DNA from: Trichoplax sp. H2
Taxonomy: Eukaryota > Placozoa > Uniplacotomia > Trichoplacea
NCBI GenBank assembly: GCA_003344405.1
Contig: NOWV01000159.1
Coordinates: 117,154 to 181,153, forward strand
Reading direction: 5' to 3'
Length of the DNA stretch: 64,000 bases
A model generated the notes under the pieces. The model was not told where the DNA came from. It saw only the letters and a list, made by a program, of their open reading frames with translations, and ran no database searches. Positions 18,394 through 31,000 of the stretch are shown piece after piece; position 1 is the stretch's first letter; each line of letters starts with the position of its first letter. A program made the position numbers and the translations under genes.

Positions 18394-20166
18394 TTAAGAA
18401 GGTACGACAGTAGTTGTAAGTTCTCCGTCATATTTCGTGTACAGTGTTCTGTTCTTCTGATCAATGATGATTGGGGCCGCTAACACCATTGAATGTTCCC
18501 CGGGACTACTTAATCGATCGCAACTCATAAAGAAAGGTTTTGCTTTGCTAATTTTCATGCTTATCAGCTGTCCCATCTATTTTCACCGAGAAAAAGTAAT
18601 TGCTCTACTGTAGAATTACTTAAATACATTAATACTTAAATTCTTTCTCAGTTGTTACTTTCTCTCCTATGCACAGTAATGTTGCGTCTCGAGCTCATGA
18701 AGATTATTAATTAATAATAGCTAAGCAACGAAAAAAGAAGTTTTATTAATAAGGTAAATGTGGGCGTTATTATTTAGCACCCCAGGTTAGTTCGCAACGG
18801 AATATACTAACTGTAGAGAGTAGTGTAAAATAAATTGATAAGAGCAAGATCGAAGCTTGACATTCATATAACCGACACTAAATGGTTAGTGATACTTCGT
18901 GTATAGAAAATCTCCACTGCTGTTTAGGATCATTTAAGTGTATATCATACTACGTAAAGTATCAGTTAGATAACTTAGATTAGCTGAACCCGAACCATCG
19001 CTCTTTGGTTTGATTATTTGCATACTTATAATTCCGTAGTGTCAATAATTAATTAAATGATATTTCGATGTTGATAGTGCTTAGGTAAATTGTACTACAT
19101 TCTAACAGTTTATTATTCACATAAGTCGTATGTATTATAAGTAAAGATATATAAGTAAGTGTAACTACCGCAATACTCTTTATGTTTGTGTGCGCGTGCA
19201 ATAATAAATCCCCTTCATCTGCCTCATTAGAACAGAGTGATGCGCGAAGGGTATTTATACGTTCTACAGGATGCATAGTGATTTTATACTAAGTATCTTG
19301 AGTGAAAGCTAATTACAGCTGGGCATATTGGTTACATGCAATTAAATTAGGTGAAACTAATATTTTGTGCAGCGTCTATCGCATCTGTCTTTGAATTTTG
19401 AAATATAGAAACATCAAGGTATTCGATATAGTACTAGTACAGGGCCATATGTTCAACTTATATTGCTGTAATCGGTAAGAATAGCCAGAAAAAAACGTGG
19501 AAAATTTTATGAGATTTAGTGCGAAGATAGGTCAATTAGTAAGTTTCACCTCTTCGTACAGAGTACATTTGGTCTGAAGTTAGAAGTCAAATTAAAACAT
19601 AGCATTACAGTAGAAACTAGACGTTCAAGTTGATAACGGTGTAATTAAAAATGAGATAGCGATAGGAGTAAACTCTTTTGGTGGAATACACAACAACTCA
19701 TATCTACGAATACAATAAGAACGATAATATGAGACCTGCAATAATTATGCTTAATTATGAAGTCTATTTAATTGGTATTGATTAAGTTCATGAAATATAG
19801 GATATTACAGGATAGTTATGGATGATACGAAGAGATTCCCGGAATGAGAAGGATATGTTTAAATACGAAGTAGTACAATTACAATTTAAGCCGAGTATTT
19901 TCTGTACAGTACATAGGTTGCTTTGTATCTGAATTGATGGTACCTGGAGTTTAGTAGATTCGGCAATATTGTTTTCTAATATTTGGGTTAAAGACGTTTG
20001 CACGATTTATTAGTAATAAAGTAGTACTGAACACCTTTATATAGAATGTATTTTCCAATAGTGTTCTTACCTCATCACCATAAACTTTGTCAGTTTTCCG
20101 TAGCTGATACTCACTATTGGTTGTTGATGACCGTTGTAGCGATAAAAAATGCCTTCTTTTATTCAT
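18394..20166 (-). CDS. Unidentified 186-residue protein, 7 exons
   Basis: Exons 20166-20071 (ATG, begins MNKRRHFLSL), 19975-19913, 19573-19550, 19433-19358, 19263-19169, 18919-18896 and 18576-18394 (stop) join with GT-AG sites. The phases agree at every junction (0, 0, 0, 1, 0, 0) and the total is 561 bases. The product is mixed: a basic N-terminus, a Tyr-rich middle (LYEE|YYIEYLDVSIF), an acidic EADEGDLLLHAHT segment and a C-terminus containing PFFMSCDRLSSPGEHSM and ending TTTVVPS. There is no signal peptide or membrane helix. I recognise no family. Two exons are only 24 bases long and could be wrong, so the end exons and the 19433-19169 block are firmest. The start lies about 370 bases from a + strand candidate, so a shared divergent promoter is possible. 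Confidence 0.5.
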
Positions 20167-20535
20167 TAGTCCAGAAATTCTAAATTTGTATCATACTTTT
20201 CAATTCTCATCGTAAACTGAATATCATTGCATTTCATGTATACTAGTACAGTTTCAGGAATTTAAGAGGTATATCTAGAGATTTTTAGATATACCCATTC
20301 TCCCTAGTATACATAGTGCTGTAGTTGAAATGATAAAATCATTTTAGTCGTACTTACTGCTATGTATCACGGCTGAGCGTGGCTTTTGGAAAATATAGAG
20401 TTCGTATATGGAAATTAGGCCAAAAATAAAACGAAATTTCTTAGGTACCAGCAACCGGCTTCTTATACACAGTAGCATATCTGGCCAGTCTGCTGTAATA
20501 TTTTCGGATATCAGGTTCAGTTAGTAAAGTGAGAG

Positions 20536-21290
20536 ATGGAAATTGAGGAGAGGATCAATTTATTAGAAGCAAGTAGCAAAGAGGCAACTAAACATGAAAA
20601 GCAGAAGTCATATAAGAGGATTGCAATAGAACTGAATTCTCAATTGATTATGCAGCTTATACCGTATATTTTCGAAGTTGCTGTATAAAGTATGTAGTGA
20701 GAGGTTATACTAACATTATACTTTCTATGGTATTAATATGTACTCTGTATAGTCAGTATGATGAGCGTTAGAGGTTCCGGTTCGGTATTAGTGAATGTGA
20801 TAAATCGCTAATTGTCGATACGCGTACGTAATATTACGCTAAAAGTAAAGTAGCAGGCTTTAATGAATAAAGTTTAAATCGAATATAAATCAATAACGAT
20901 TAATTGATTGTTAAATAAGTATTATTTTCTAATTTTTATTAATTTAGTATTCTAGTTAACTAATCTCTGGAAGAATATTTTTAAAATGGTAGAGTTATAT
21001 CTGTTTCTTAATCGCAGCGGATGTGTAATATGATCTTGAGAAATATCTGCGAGTTCTTCAAAGGAGGGTGGACAGGATTCTGCACATTGTCTATGAAATA
21101 ATAATAAGGGCTATCCATAGTTCCTGTCTATTGCTAGTACTAGTAGCTGTTTACCGTATAAATACTTTGTCAAGAGTGAGTTATGAGTTAATAACAGAGT
21201 GTTAATTCTTATTCTTATCAGCTTTAATTTGATCATGTAAAGAGATAGTAGAAAACTTGCTAAAACTCATAGAGCAAGGTAATTTCTTAT
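20536..21290 (+). CDS. Possible small coiled-coil gene, first exon(s) only
   Basis: An ATG at 20536 opens 50 codons of charged, helical sequence (MEIEERINLLEASSKEATKH, then basic). A donor GTATAT follows within the frame, near codon 43. A short open block ending near 21281 at AG|GTAATT may be the next exon; it joins in phase if the acceptor ends at AAAG|AGAT. I found no further exons and recognise no family. The helical periodicity and higher G+C are the only support. Confidence 0.3.
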
Positions 21291-24200
21291 GCACATACTG
21301 AAACATGCAGATTTATGTTTGTTATATTCCATACATATTAAATAACGAATTAAAATAAATTTAATAGCAGACAATCGTTCTTACCATGGTCAGTAGCTTT
21401 TGAAGTTTAAATTAAAGGCATGGACATGCAGTATTCAATGTCTACAGTACAGTATAGTACTATCCAGTTACTTGTTACTATAGCAACAGAATCTGTTTAT
21501 GAATCTGACAGGCTATACACACAGTATGCTGTACAGTACAGTATACAGTATCACCGGCTGATTCACTGCACGATTTTAATGCAGCATGGAGAAGTTATAA
21601 TAGCTGAACAAGGCCCAGAAAAGTACAGTATAGCGCTGAAAGGGTATTTTAACTTTAAACACTACATTAAAGGGTTAAGATGAGATACTGTACTGTACAG
21701 TACAGTATGCTCAGTTGAATACAAGTACAGTACAAGCGTGATCCTTTTCTTTTTAGATAAATCAACACTAATGTTTTGCGATATTTTGTATGAACTGTAC
21801 TTACGGTATAAGTAGTGTACAGTACTGTACTGGAATAATTGACACCTCTAGTAACCTAGTACTGTACCATGCTAACAGAAGCGGAAGAGGGAGGGACGGA
21901 GCACTCATCTTTACACAAAAATGTGTGGCTTGAGTCAGGTAGAGCGATATTATTTTTGTAAAGGCACGCCTCTACGCTATGTACCGTACAGTACAGTATG
22001 GCATACACACAGTTGTTACCTGTGTAATGTTACCGGATTGTCTACAGTACTCGCAAAGGATGCTTCTGATACGTGTACAGTAGAGGATAAGATAGATATT
22101 TTTTTTATTTATTAGTATCTCAGATAGAGAAAAGAAGACTCAGAGGAAGGTTTAGGTTGAAGTACAGTATGTAGCAGACTGAGCGTATTCAGGATATACA
22201 CTATACAGTACTATACTGTACATACTAAGATATTTATGATATGATATTTATTCATAAACTGTACATTTTACTTCTAATTCTTGAGTTTATGAGTTTATGT
22301 ACATGTACAGTATGATAAAACGGTAACGCGTAATATGGAACGCCTGTATCGTACATTCACTGTACGTGCGGTGCTATACGTTCGATATGATACTTCATTA
22401 TGCTACAACGTGTATTGTACAGTACAGTGTGGTAGTATGCAATCTGTATCGACTGTGCACTGTTCAGTGTACAGTACCGCATTGACATTGTTAGCTTTGC
22501 AGAAGTACAGTACATTATAATAATAGTGCAATGTTCGATTGCTCTGTTACTGTTACCTATTTTTTCTTGTCTGTCTGTGAATGTTGCCTACACTATCTCA
22601 CTTCTGCCTAAAGCTTCCTTGTGATCAATTCTCCGCAAGAATAAATTCTTCCTTTGCTCTAAGATCTAAAGTGTATCTCATTGATTTCACTGAAGGTCTA
22701 TCTACTATATCTTCATAAACATACTAACACTTGTTAAGGGCCAAGTCTTGACGCGTGCAATGTTGGGAAAACTATTTCTTTCTTTTTATAAAACTAAATC
22801 CTAACCTTTTCCACTTGCCCCAAATAAAGGAACTACATATAGGTCAACCTTGTACTACAAAAAAACGCGTTTTTCGTTTTTCTAATGAAAGTAAACCTAC
22901 CTTATTACGATAATGTGTATACCCGTTGTTATAAGCAGCGTGTGTATTATCGTTAATTTAAGACGGTTATGATTGCTATACATTTCAACTTGAAGTTATA
23001 TCGTTTATTTATTAGATTAACGGGGCCAATTTGTGATGTACCATATACATGAATAACTCATTAACTAGTCATTTGAATTAATATAGGAGAAAAGTGATAT
23101 CTAGAACTGGAAGCGCTCATGCCCATGTACAGTTACATACAGTAATACAATTATCGTAGTTCCATGCTTGGCTAATATATAGAAATGTACCTTGTATTTG
23201 TGTTTTCTCTCTAACATTATGATTAATTATTAATAGTAGGATGAGCCCATTACGGTACTTTAACACGAATCAGTAATGATTTCTTGGTAACAAAGAAATC
23301 GATCTAAATTTAGATTATTCATTCATAGAATTCATAAATTATTGGGCGGGTGCAGATGAAGTATATAAATAATTGACGTAAGTAGATCTTTTGTCAGCGA
23401 ATGTGCGTTGCTAAGGCTGACTTTATAAGTATCTACGCAGGTGTTCAGAGTTGCCGTACTGCTGTACTGTATATCAATCGCAAGAGTATAGACAATTCCA
23501 TTCTATTTATACTTCGACTAGAATCTTTTAAACAAAGGTCGCTGTCTTATTATCGTCTTGTTTTAAAATTTAGCAAGTCGGCAACGGCGTAAAATGTCAT
23601 ATCTGAACGATAACGTTTTCCCAGTTATCCAATCGTTGTAACGGCCAATGCTATCACCAGGTCAAAGTAGTTAAAAGCACTTGATAAACCAGTATTTGGC
23701 GAAGTAAGTAAAGGTAACAAGTTTGTTCCTTAAAAAAATATTACCCGAACGACGTTCTAATATTATTTATAAAACGTAGCAAGGTCTACGTAAGAACAAC
23801 ACGGTAAGTTAGAGTGATTTTGATATTGACTAACTAAAGCAAATTATTGACATTAAATGTGTATACTCTCGCCGGTTCATAAATTTGAGATCCTTCGCAA
23901 ATAGCAATTCCTGATTTCACTTGCGACTTTTTTATTTCAATATTTAATCTCAGAATGTGATCATTGATCAAAATTCGTATAAAAACAGCGTGAAAAAACT
24001 TTAAATCCTACATTTTATTGGAAAATTATTATTTAAAGGAATTGAAAGCAAAAACATTAATTTATTTTAAGAGAAAATGATTGTAGTTGTTACTGTGAAT
24101 GATAAGGTAGAAAGAGTTATATCTGTTTCTATTCAAAGACATATAGCCTAAGTCACTTTACAAAATCAGAATCACTGAGTTAGTAATATCAAAATAATAA

Positions 24201-24717
24201 CGAAATAACCAAAAATGTAGATAACTCGCAATGATCTAGCGCTGTTTATTAATTCAAAATTTTGTCCCGAAACACTACTTTAGCTAATGATTACGTACGA
24301 TATGTATGGATAAGTTTCATGTAGTATATCTATTCGGCAATCTGTATGAGAAGCAGTTATGTATACGATAGTATACCATTTATCAACTTTAAATAAATGA
24401 GAAGCTGTCATAGACATCAAGTAACGAATGCTATGTAGAGCAAAATTAGAAATGAGAAAATATTCGTATATCAATTTAGATGTCGAACAATTTTAGGAGC
24501 AATATAGAGTATTATTAGTGTCTAATCGTCCGCGGAATATAAATCCTTTGCTTATTTTGAAAGATAAGAATGACGATGTTACGGTAGTTCGTTATCTTGA
24601 TCCTACAGTATTACATGAAAAGCAGATTATATTGATTAACATTTAAAATATACTTTCCTTTGATAGTTCTAGATTTTACTCTCAGCGTACTGCGAGAGAT
24701 AGCCTATCTGTTGTAGT
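20700..24717. other. Intergenic region upstream of the Syt1-like gene
   Basis: AT-rich sequence with dispersed GTAC-unit runs between about 21.43 and 22.52 kb and no exons that I can support. Open frames at 21420-21683, 21921-22115 and 22335-22520 are mostly translations of the GTAC repeat. No core promoter element for the synaptotagmin gene could be singled out. Confidence 0.5.
21432..22512. repeat. Dispersed GTAC-unit runs
   Basis: Many short tracts of GTACA/GTACT units are scattered through about 1.1 kb, for example near 21440, 21530, 21690, 21820, 21990, 22200, 22310, 22420 and 22505, with unrelated sequence between them. The spacing is irregular, unlike a head-to-tail satellite. Confidence 0.7.
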
Positions 24718-26383
24718 ATGGTCTCTACAACTAGCAGCATCTATCAAACTACAACGTCTACGGGGCATTTACCGCAGTGGTTAAAAAATTTTCCATGTAA
24801 GATAACTTATTGCATACTTATTTTACGAATGTGTAGATTTGTGCTTTATAAATATTAAATGTGCTGGCCTGTTTAGATTCTTGTATGTATCACGATACAG
24901 TACAATATTTCGATTAGGCGATTTGGATGTTAATGCCGATATCATTTTTACTTCGATAAATACATTTTAGTGCCATTGCCAGCAATAATAGCGATAGCCG
25001 TAGCATGTGCTGTGCTTGTGTTCGCTTTAGTATTATGTATATGCTGTAAATGCTGTTGCAGAAGAAAAAAGCCAAAAAACGATAAAACTAAGCAAGGTTT
25101 CAAAGAAAAAGTTAGTTTACAGTCAGCGCAATCTTTGGGAGTAAGCTTAAAAGAGCGAGTTCAACCAGAAGTTGAAGGAGTGAATAAAGAAATGGAATTA
25201 GAATCAAAGCAAATAGACCCTTCTGAATATGTTGGGGAATTAAAATATGCAATGGAATACGACTTTCAATCTTCCGAGTTAACTATTACCGTTTTGGAGG
25301 GAAAAAATTTTCCAGTAATGGATATAGGTGGAGCTTCAGACCCTTATGTTAAAATTTATCTTTTACCAGATCGAAAGAAAAAATTGGTTACTAAAGTTCA
25401 GTACAAAACGCTAAATCCGATATTTAATGAATCAGTAACAATTAAAGTACCATACAGTGAATTACAAAATAGAACAGTACTATTCTCAGTATATGATCAT
25501 GATAGATTTTCTAGACATGATGTTATCGGCCATTTACGTATTCCAATCGCAGACGTAGATTTGTGCGAAAACTTAGAGCAATGGTCTGCACTGGAAAAGG
25601 CAGACTCAAGCAAGGAGGTATGAGTTTTAGCTGTCGGTTAGAACAGATGTTCATATTGACTCTTTGCAACTTACATTCTACTAGCTCACACCGCTAAACG
25701 TAGGGTTATTATAATTAACCGCTATTTTTATTAACCCTAACCCAATGATTGACACAGGGGAAATCGGAACTTGGTGAGTTATGTTTCTCCTTACGATATG
25801 TCCCAACCGGTGGAAAATTAACTATTGGAATTATGGAAGCTAAAGGATTAAAAAAGATGGATGTCGGAGGATCGTCGGGTAAGACTATACATAACCAGCT
25901 ATAGGCGCGTTCGACATGCGACACTTTTTTTAATCTTAAACTGTTACAAAGCCTGAATTGTATTATAGCTGCATTGTCGATACATAATGTAATACGAGTA
26001 TACGAGGTATTATAATTTAAGTAAAATCACAACTTCTTATAGAAATTATGTTCGTTAACTGAAAAATTACATATCTAGATCCATACGTCAAAATTTCGTT
26101 AATTATTGATGGTAAGAGGATAAAGAAGAAAAAGACTATTGTAAAGAAGAGAACATTAGATCCTGTTTGGAACGAAGCGTATATGTTTAAAGTACCTTTC
26201 GAAAAAATTAAAGACACAAAAATTGTCTTGGCAGTAATGGACCATGACAGGCTTGGTAAAAGTGACCTTATAGGGCAAGTCGTGGTAGGGGGGTCTGAAT
26301 CAGGAGCTGAGTTGCGTCATTGGAGTGATATGCTGTCGTCTCCTAGAAGGCCGATAGCTCAATGGCATGTTCTCGTCGATTAA
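24718..26383 (+). CDS. SYT1: Synaptotagmin-1-like Ca2+ sensor (4 exons, 383 aa)
   Basis: Vesicle-anchored Ca2+ sensor for SNARE-driven exocytosis. Exons 24718-24796, 24971-25617, 25758-25878 and 26079-26383 (stop) join in phase (1, 0, 1). A short lumenal segment of about 27 residues without a signal peptide precedes one membrane helix ([19 protein letters not shown]), a Cys cluster for palmitoylation and a basic linker. C2A keeps all five Ca2+-binding aspartates ([12 protein letters not shown] and [10 protein letters not shown]). C2B does too (MDVGGSSDPYVK and [10 protein letters not shown]), and it has the KKKK polybasic strand and the ELRHWSDML...QWHVL ending shared by this family. The ATG at 24718 is chosen because it opens the exon that supplies the phase needed at the membrane helix. 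Upstream untranslated exons are possible. AATAAA motifs follow the stop. Confidence 0.93.
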
Positions 26384-28027
26384 ATGGTGTGAATTTTAGG
26401 ATTAAAGTAAAGTTAAAATTATAGTCGCTATCTGGAGAGTTGCAAATATTTAATTAATAGACGCTCTAGTGCCATTAATAAAATGATAATTTGTTGATTG
26501 AAGAACTTTAATTTTGAGTGGCAAAAATAAACACAATACGATAGAATAAATGAAAGAGATAGTATTCTGGATGTTAAAGATTTTCAATCAAATACGTATA
26601 ATAAAATCAGATATCACAATAGCTTTATTGAAACGTATAAGAAAGTACATGTAGCTTGAATGTTACACAAATGCTGCTTGTAAATATGCAGTTATCGAAT
26701 TTAATTCCGATCACACTTAAAACTAAGACAGCACGAGGTCCCATTTCATTTACTGTGCGTAGATATCTGAAATTCTGAATTGATTTACAGTTAGTTATCG
26801 TTTTAGTGTAATGACTTCGATATGTTCGTTATAAACTGTCATACAAACAGCTCCAACAAATTGTTGTATTAACTATATGCTGTAGTATGGCATGAGTATT
26901 ATAATTAGATGTGTAATCGTAAGACTCACTATACATAAAATTACGAATGTATCACATTTTGGAGAAAGAGGTGGGTTTTGTCACTAGTAAATGCAGTCTA
27001 GTATTCTGATGCGAACATCAAATTTACGATTTACGACACGTTAATATCACTTACTGAATACAGTATTGTTGTAAATGGCATTTACGGAGCAGTGCCACAA
27101 ACAACTAGCATATCTACTTATTTATTTATTTATTATATAACAGTGTACAGAATAGCGACTTCGTGCACGATTACGTTATTGATCATGTGATTAGAAATAA
27201 TCTATCATAATATAAGGATCTGTGCCTCTGGATCTTGATAATAGAAACGTTTAAGGTGCAGCTTCACTAGTGGATATGCATGCGACTTCATACCAATAAG
27301 AATAAAAGAACTCAGAAAAGCTTATATAAACAACAACAATCCTTGCGTAAATGAGCTTAAACGAATATGTGTTTTTGGCTTCAATTAATAAATGAAAAAG
27401 AATAGGATTGACAATTTCCACGATATGTAACGATTTAAGGTGTATTTACCGGTGACTAACTACGCCAAGTACTGTACTTACGCTGTACCTTGACCTGCCT
27501 GCTGCCTGTACCTGTATTGAGATCATATTGATTCTGACAGTTATAACTGATATCAGCGCAACTGGCGCAACTCTGGTTCGTAATTTACTGTACAGTACTG
27601 TACTGTACTGTATACTGTACAATAGTCTTTTGCAGCAGTACAGTACAGTACTGTACAGTACAAGTATACTGTACTATACTGTACTGTAGGCTCAGTATCG
27701 TACTGTACAGTACAGTACAGTTTACGAACGTACGATATAGCGGAGCTCGGCATGCGCATCTGCGATTATACAGTGTACATTTTTATTTACAATAGTGCAC
27801 TCCGATGAGCAGGAGCAAAACGAATTTACTACTGTATTTCTGCAGTTCGGGAATTTGCCAGTGAAGGCTGAAAACTATTTAATTAAGCTAGGTAAAAAAG
27901 CCTGATTTACGATGTAAAGAAAACTGGCATTAGCATACCGATTGAGATTATTAATTGCCTAATTGAAATGCGAAATTAATTTACCAAAGTAGCTATGTAT
28001 AGATTTTAATTAACATACTGTTACAGA
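26384..28027. other. Intergenic gap, Syt1-like to CEP290
   Basis: Same-strand gap with AATAAA motifs shortly after the synaptotagmin stop (about 26476 and 26527), AT-rich spacer, a TTTA run near 27120 and the GTAC-unit array at 27475-27735. No exons were recognised. Confidence 0.6.
27475..27735. repeat. GTAC-unit (GTACW) array upstream of CEP290
   Basis: Runs of GTAC separated by single A or T bases, densest at 27586-27720, with brief interruptions. The array ends about 290 bases before the CEP290 start codon. The minus-strand open frame here (27553-27759) is a by-product of the repeat. Confidence 0.8.
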
Positions 28028-31000
28028 ATGTCTTCTAGGTTGCGGCCAGGTAGAAGAAAGCGAGCAGAGGCCCCTAGTACTAGCGGTCAGCCACTCAACG
28101 AAAATACTGAAGCTGTGCAAGATGGAATTATTAACTGGGGAAAACTTAAAAAAATACGTTCTGAAACGTTAACAGCTGCGGACGAATTATTTATTAAAGA
28201 TATGTTGAAAGTATTGGTGTAGTATTTAGTGTCATAATCATACAAGATTTTAAAGTAATATGATAAGACTCGATTCACATCGACCCTTATTTTATAATAT
28301 TTCTATTTACTGTATAGATCCAATTTACAGAGAGTGAAATAGAAGCAATTAACATCAAACAAACGACCCTCTTACTGAACGTACTGAAAACATTTGCAAG
28401 GGTATCAATTACTTGATCGTAAATTTTGTAAAATATAATTTGATATGTATGCATAGTGCTCTAAGTTACTCATGTTTATACTATACGGTGGTTCTATTGG
28501 TAGTATCAACAACCGTAAAACTCTCACACTCTTTCATTATATACTCGTATTAGAATAAATTGGAAAAAGTTACAGAAACTGAAAGAGAGACTGAGAAATG
28601 GATTAGCAAATTTAGAACTACAGGTTGTGCATTTTGTAGAAGTATTTTTATGAAATTTAAATAGCTAACCAGTGAATACGACATAAAGATTAGCTGTGTT
28701 ATAATCTGCTTATATCGTTACAGAACAGGAATTACTCAAGGAGCTTCATCAACTTGAGAATGAGCGTGATGAAATACAGGTGGTAATACATATGTACAGT
28801 AACTCCTACATCAGTAGGTAGTCTCATGTCCTTTATCATTTATAGCAAGCTACTGTAGCACAAGCGGGAAGTGGTCGCGAATTAATATTGCTTATCAGTG
28901 AAAAAAAAGAATTACAAAGGAAAATTCAGGTTTTATTTAGAATCATTTCCTTATTAAAAAGCTCAGTAGGTTCATTTTAAAGTTTATAAGCTCTGTAATT
29001 TGTAGTCACTTGAACTTAGACTAAGAGAAACAGAGAAACAATCTAATGATTATCAAGAAATCAACAATAGGGTAAACAAGTGATTGATAATTGTAAGATT
29101 TCTAGCTTAAATATTTTTAGGGCTACACGGCTAGCAGTCAATCATACTAGCAGTTAATGTATATGAGCTGATGTATACACATACATATACATGTATGTTT
29201 ATATGAATATATATGTTATACGGATATTGCATACAATATATATATATATATGTGAATAGTTCTGAAATCCTCAGCGAGAATTATCAACAAACAGTTAACC
29301 AAAATTATCAATACTTTTCAGTTGCAAGAGGATCTCACATTTTCTCAGGATCGAATAACTGAACTCAAGCTTGAAGTAGGTGACTTAGTCATGTAGGACT
29401 CTGTACTGCCTTTCTCTCGATTTGATACCGTATTTTTACAAGTGTGATAGGCTTCATTCGGATGTCAGAGAGTACCAGCAACAATTGCAAACGCAGGTAT
29501 AAAATCATTTAAATTGCCGAAGCAATGCTTTAAATCATAAGACTGATGTCTAATTATCCAATCTATTTAAATGTGTATATATAAATACACAAAAAATTTA
29601 TACTGCTACATACTCGTATAGGGTAATAGTCTGCAGCTGAAACATCATGGAAGTGATATTGAAATCAAAGAAAAAATGAGGACTAGAAACCGTGAACTTT
29701 CGCAAGCTCTCGATGAAAATAACGTAAGCAACTATTAGTACCAGTATAGTCTCTTTGACAAAATTTTTGATCACTTCTTATATATATAGTTAGATAATAT
29801 GCAAATAATTGATATACAGTTTGCTTCTCAAATACTGTTTTTTACGAATCTATATGCTATACTGTATTTATATTTCTTAAACGAAAGAGACTGCGCAATG
29901 AAAATTTGGAACTCACTGAAATAATCAGAAAATTAACGAAGCAAGAGGAGCAGTATGTTCAAGAAATGGACAAAACTACAATTAAAATCAATAACTTTAA
30001 GGTATTTCTAGATGCGTGTTCTTGGGTTGCACACGGTCGCTAGTAGATTCCGATCGTGATTATAACCGCTTTAATATTGTTCTTAAATTAAAGTAAACTT
30101 TATCTTGAGTAGGAATCAATACTGAATACTAATGCGCTTCTTGATAAAGCTGCGAAAGAAAGAGATTATTACAAACTAAAGGTTACGTTAAAGCCACATG
30201 AACTACATGTGCTATTATACTTGGCAGGCTAATCAATATTTTATTAGGATTTAAATTATCATTAAGTATCATTAAGATGCTGTAATACTGAACGATATAG
30301 TACAGTAGACCACTACAGTATGTTATGGAAGCATTGGTTGATTACAATTAAAGTTTCGATCTTTTTTTGAATTAATAACGGTTTTTAGAAGATTGTGAAA
30401 CTTACAGGATTCATCTATACGATTTAATACAGGTGGAAGAATTATTACAATTTTCCAATAAGAAATCAGACCTAGAGAATGAAGTTATGAAAGCTGTTAG
30501 TCTGCGAGCGAAGGAATGGCAGGTAAATTCATATTAAACCGATAAAACCATGTATGTTTATACTGTGATTGATTATATTACTTTAATATTACTGGAAAGT
30601 ATCGGTTAAAAACCATAAAATGAAGTGATAATTAATATACGATCGGCTGTAAATCTGAGATTCAATACATTAAGAATTCACGTACAGAAGCCTAGTATCA
30701 GCGAATATTGTAATTGCAATGTATCTACTATACGTTGGGTTACAAAGAATGCTTGGAATACAAGAATTTTTTAATTCATCTTTTTAGGATGAGATTAACA
30801 AAAAGGATGGAGAAGTTTTGAAGTCTGAAACGGTAATTAAAGAACTTCGAGAACAACTAACAGCTTACCAAATGGACACAGATCGTGCATCGGTTACGGC
30901 GCTTACGCAAGCATTGGTAGAAAAGGACCAACAAATTCATACTATGCAGAAGGAAATAACCGTAATGACAGAAGAATTAAACGCAGTTGCAGCCCAAATG

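Noticed and set aside
21420-22520. Several + strand open frames of 60-90 codons
   Set aside because: Their sequence is mainly Tyr, Ser, Thr, Val, Gln and Cys from reading through GTAC repeat units, and they show no family signature or splice sites.
27553-27759. Minus-strand open frame rich in YCTVQYST
   Set aside because: It is a translation of the GTAC array at 27475-27735.
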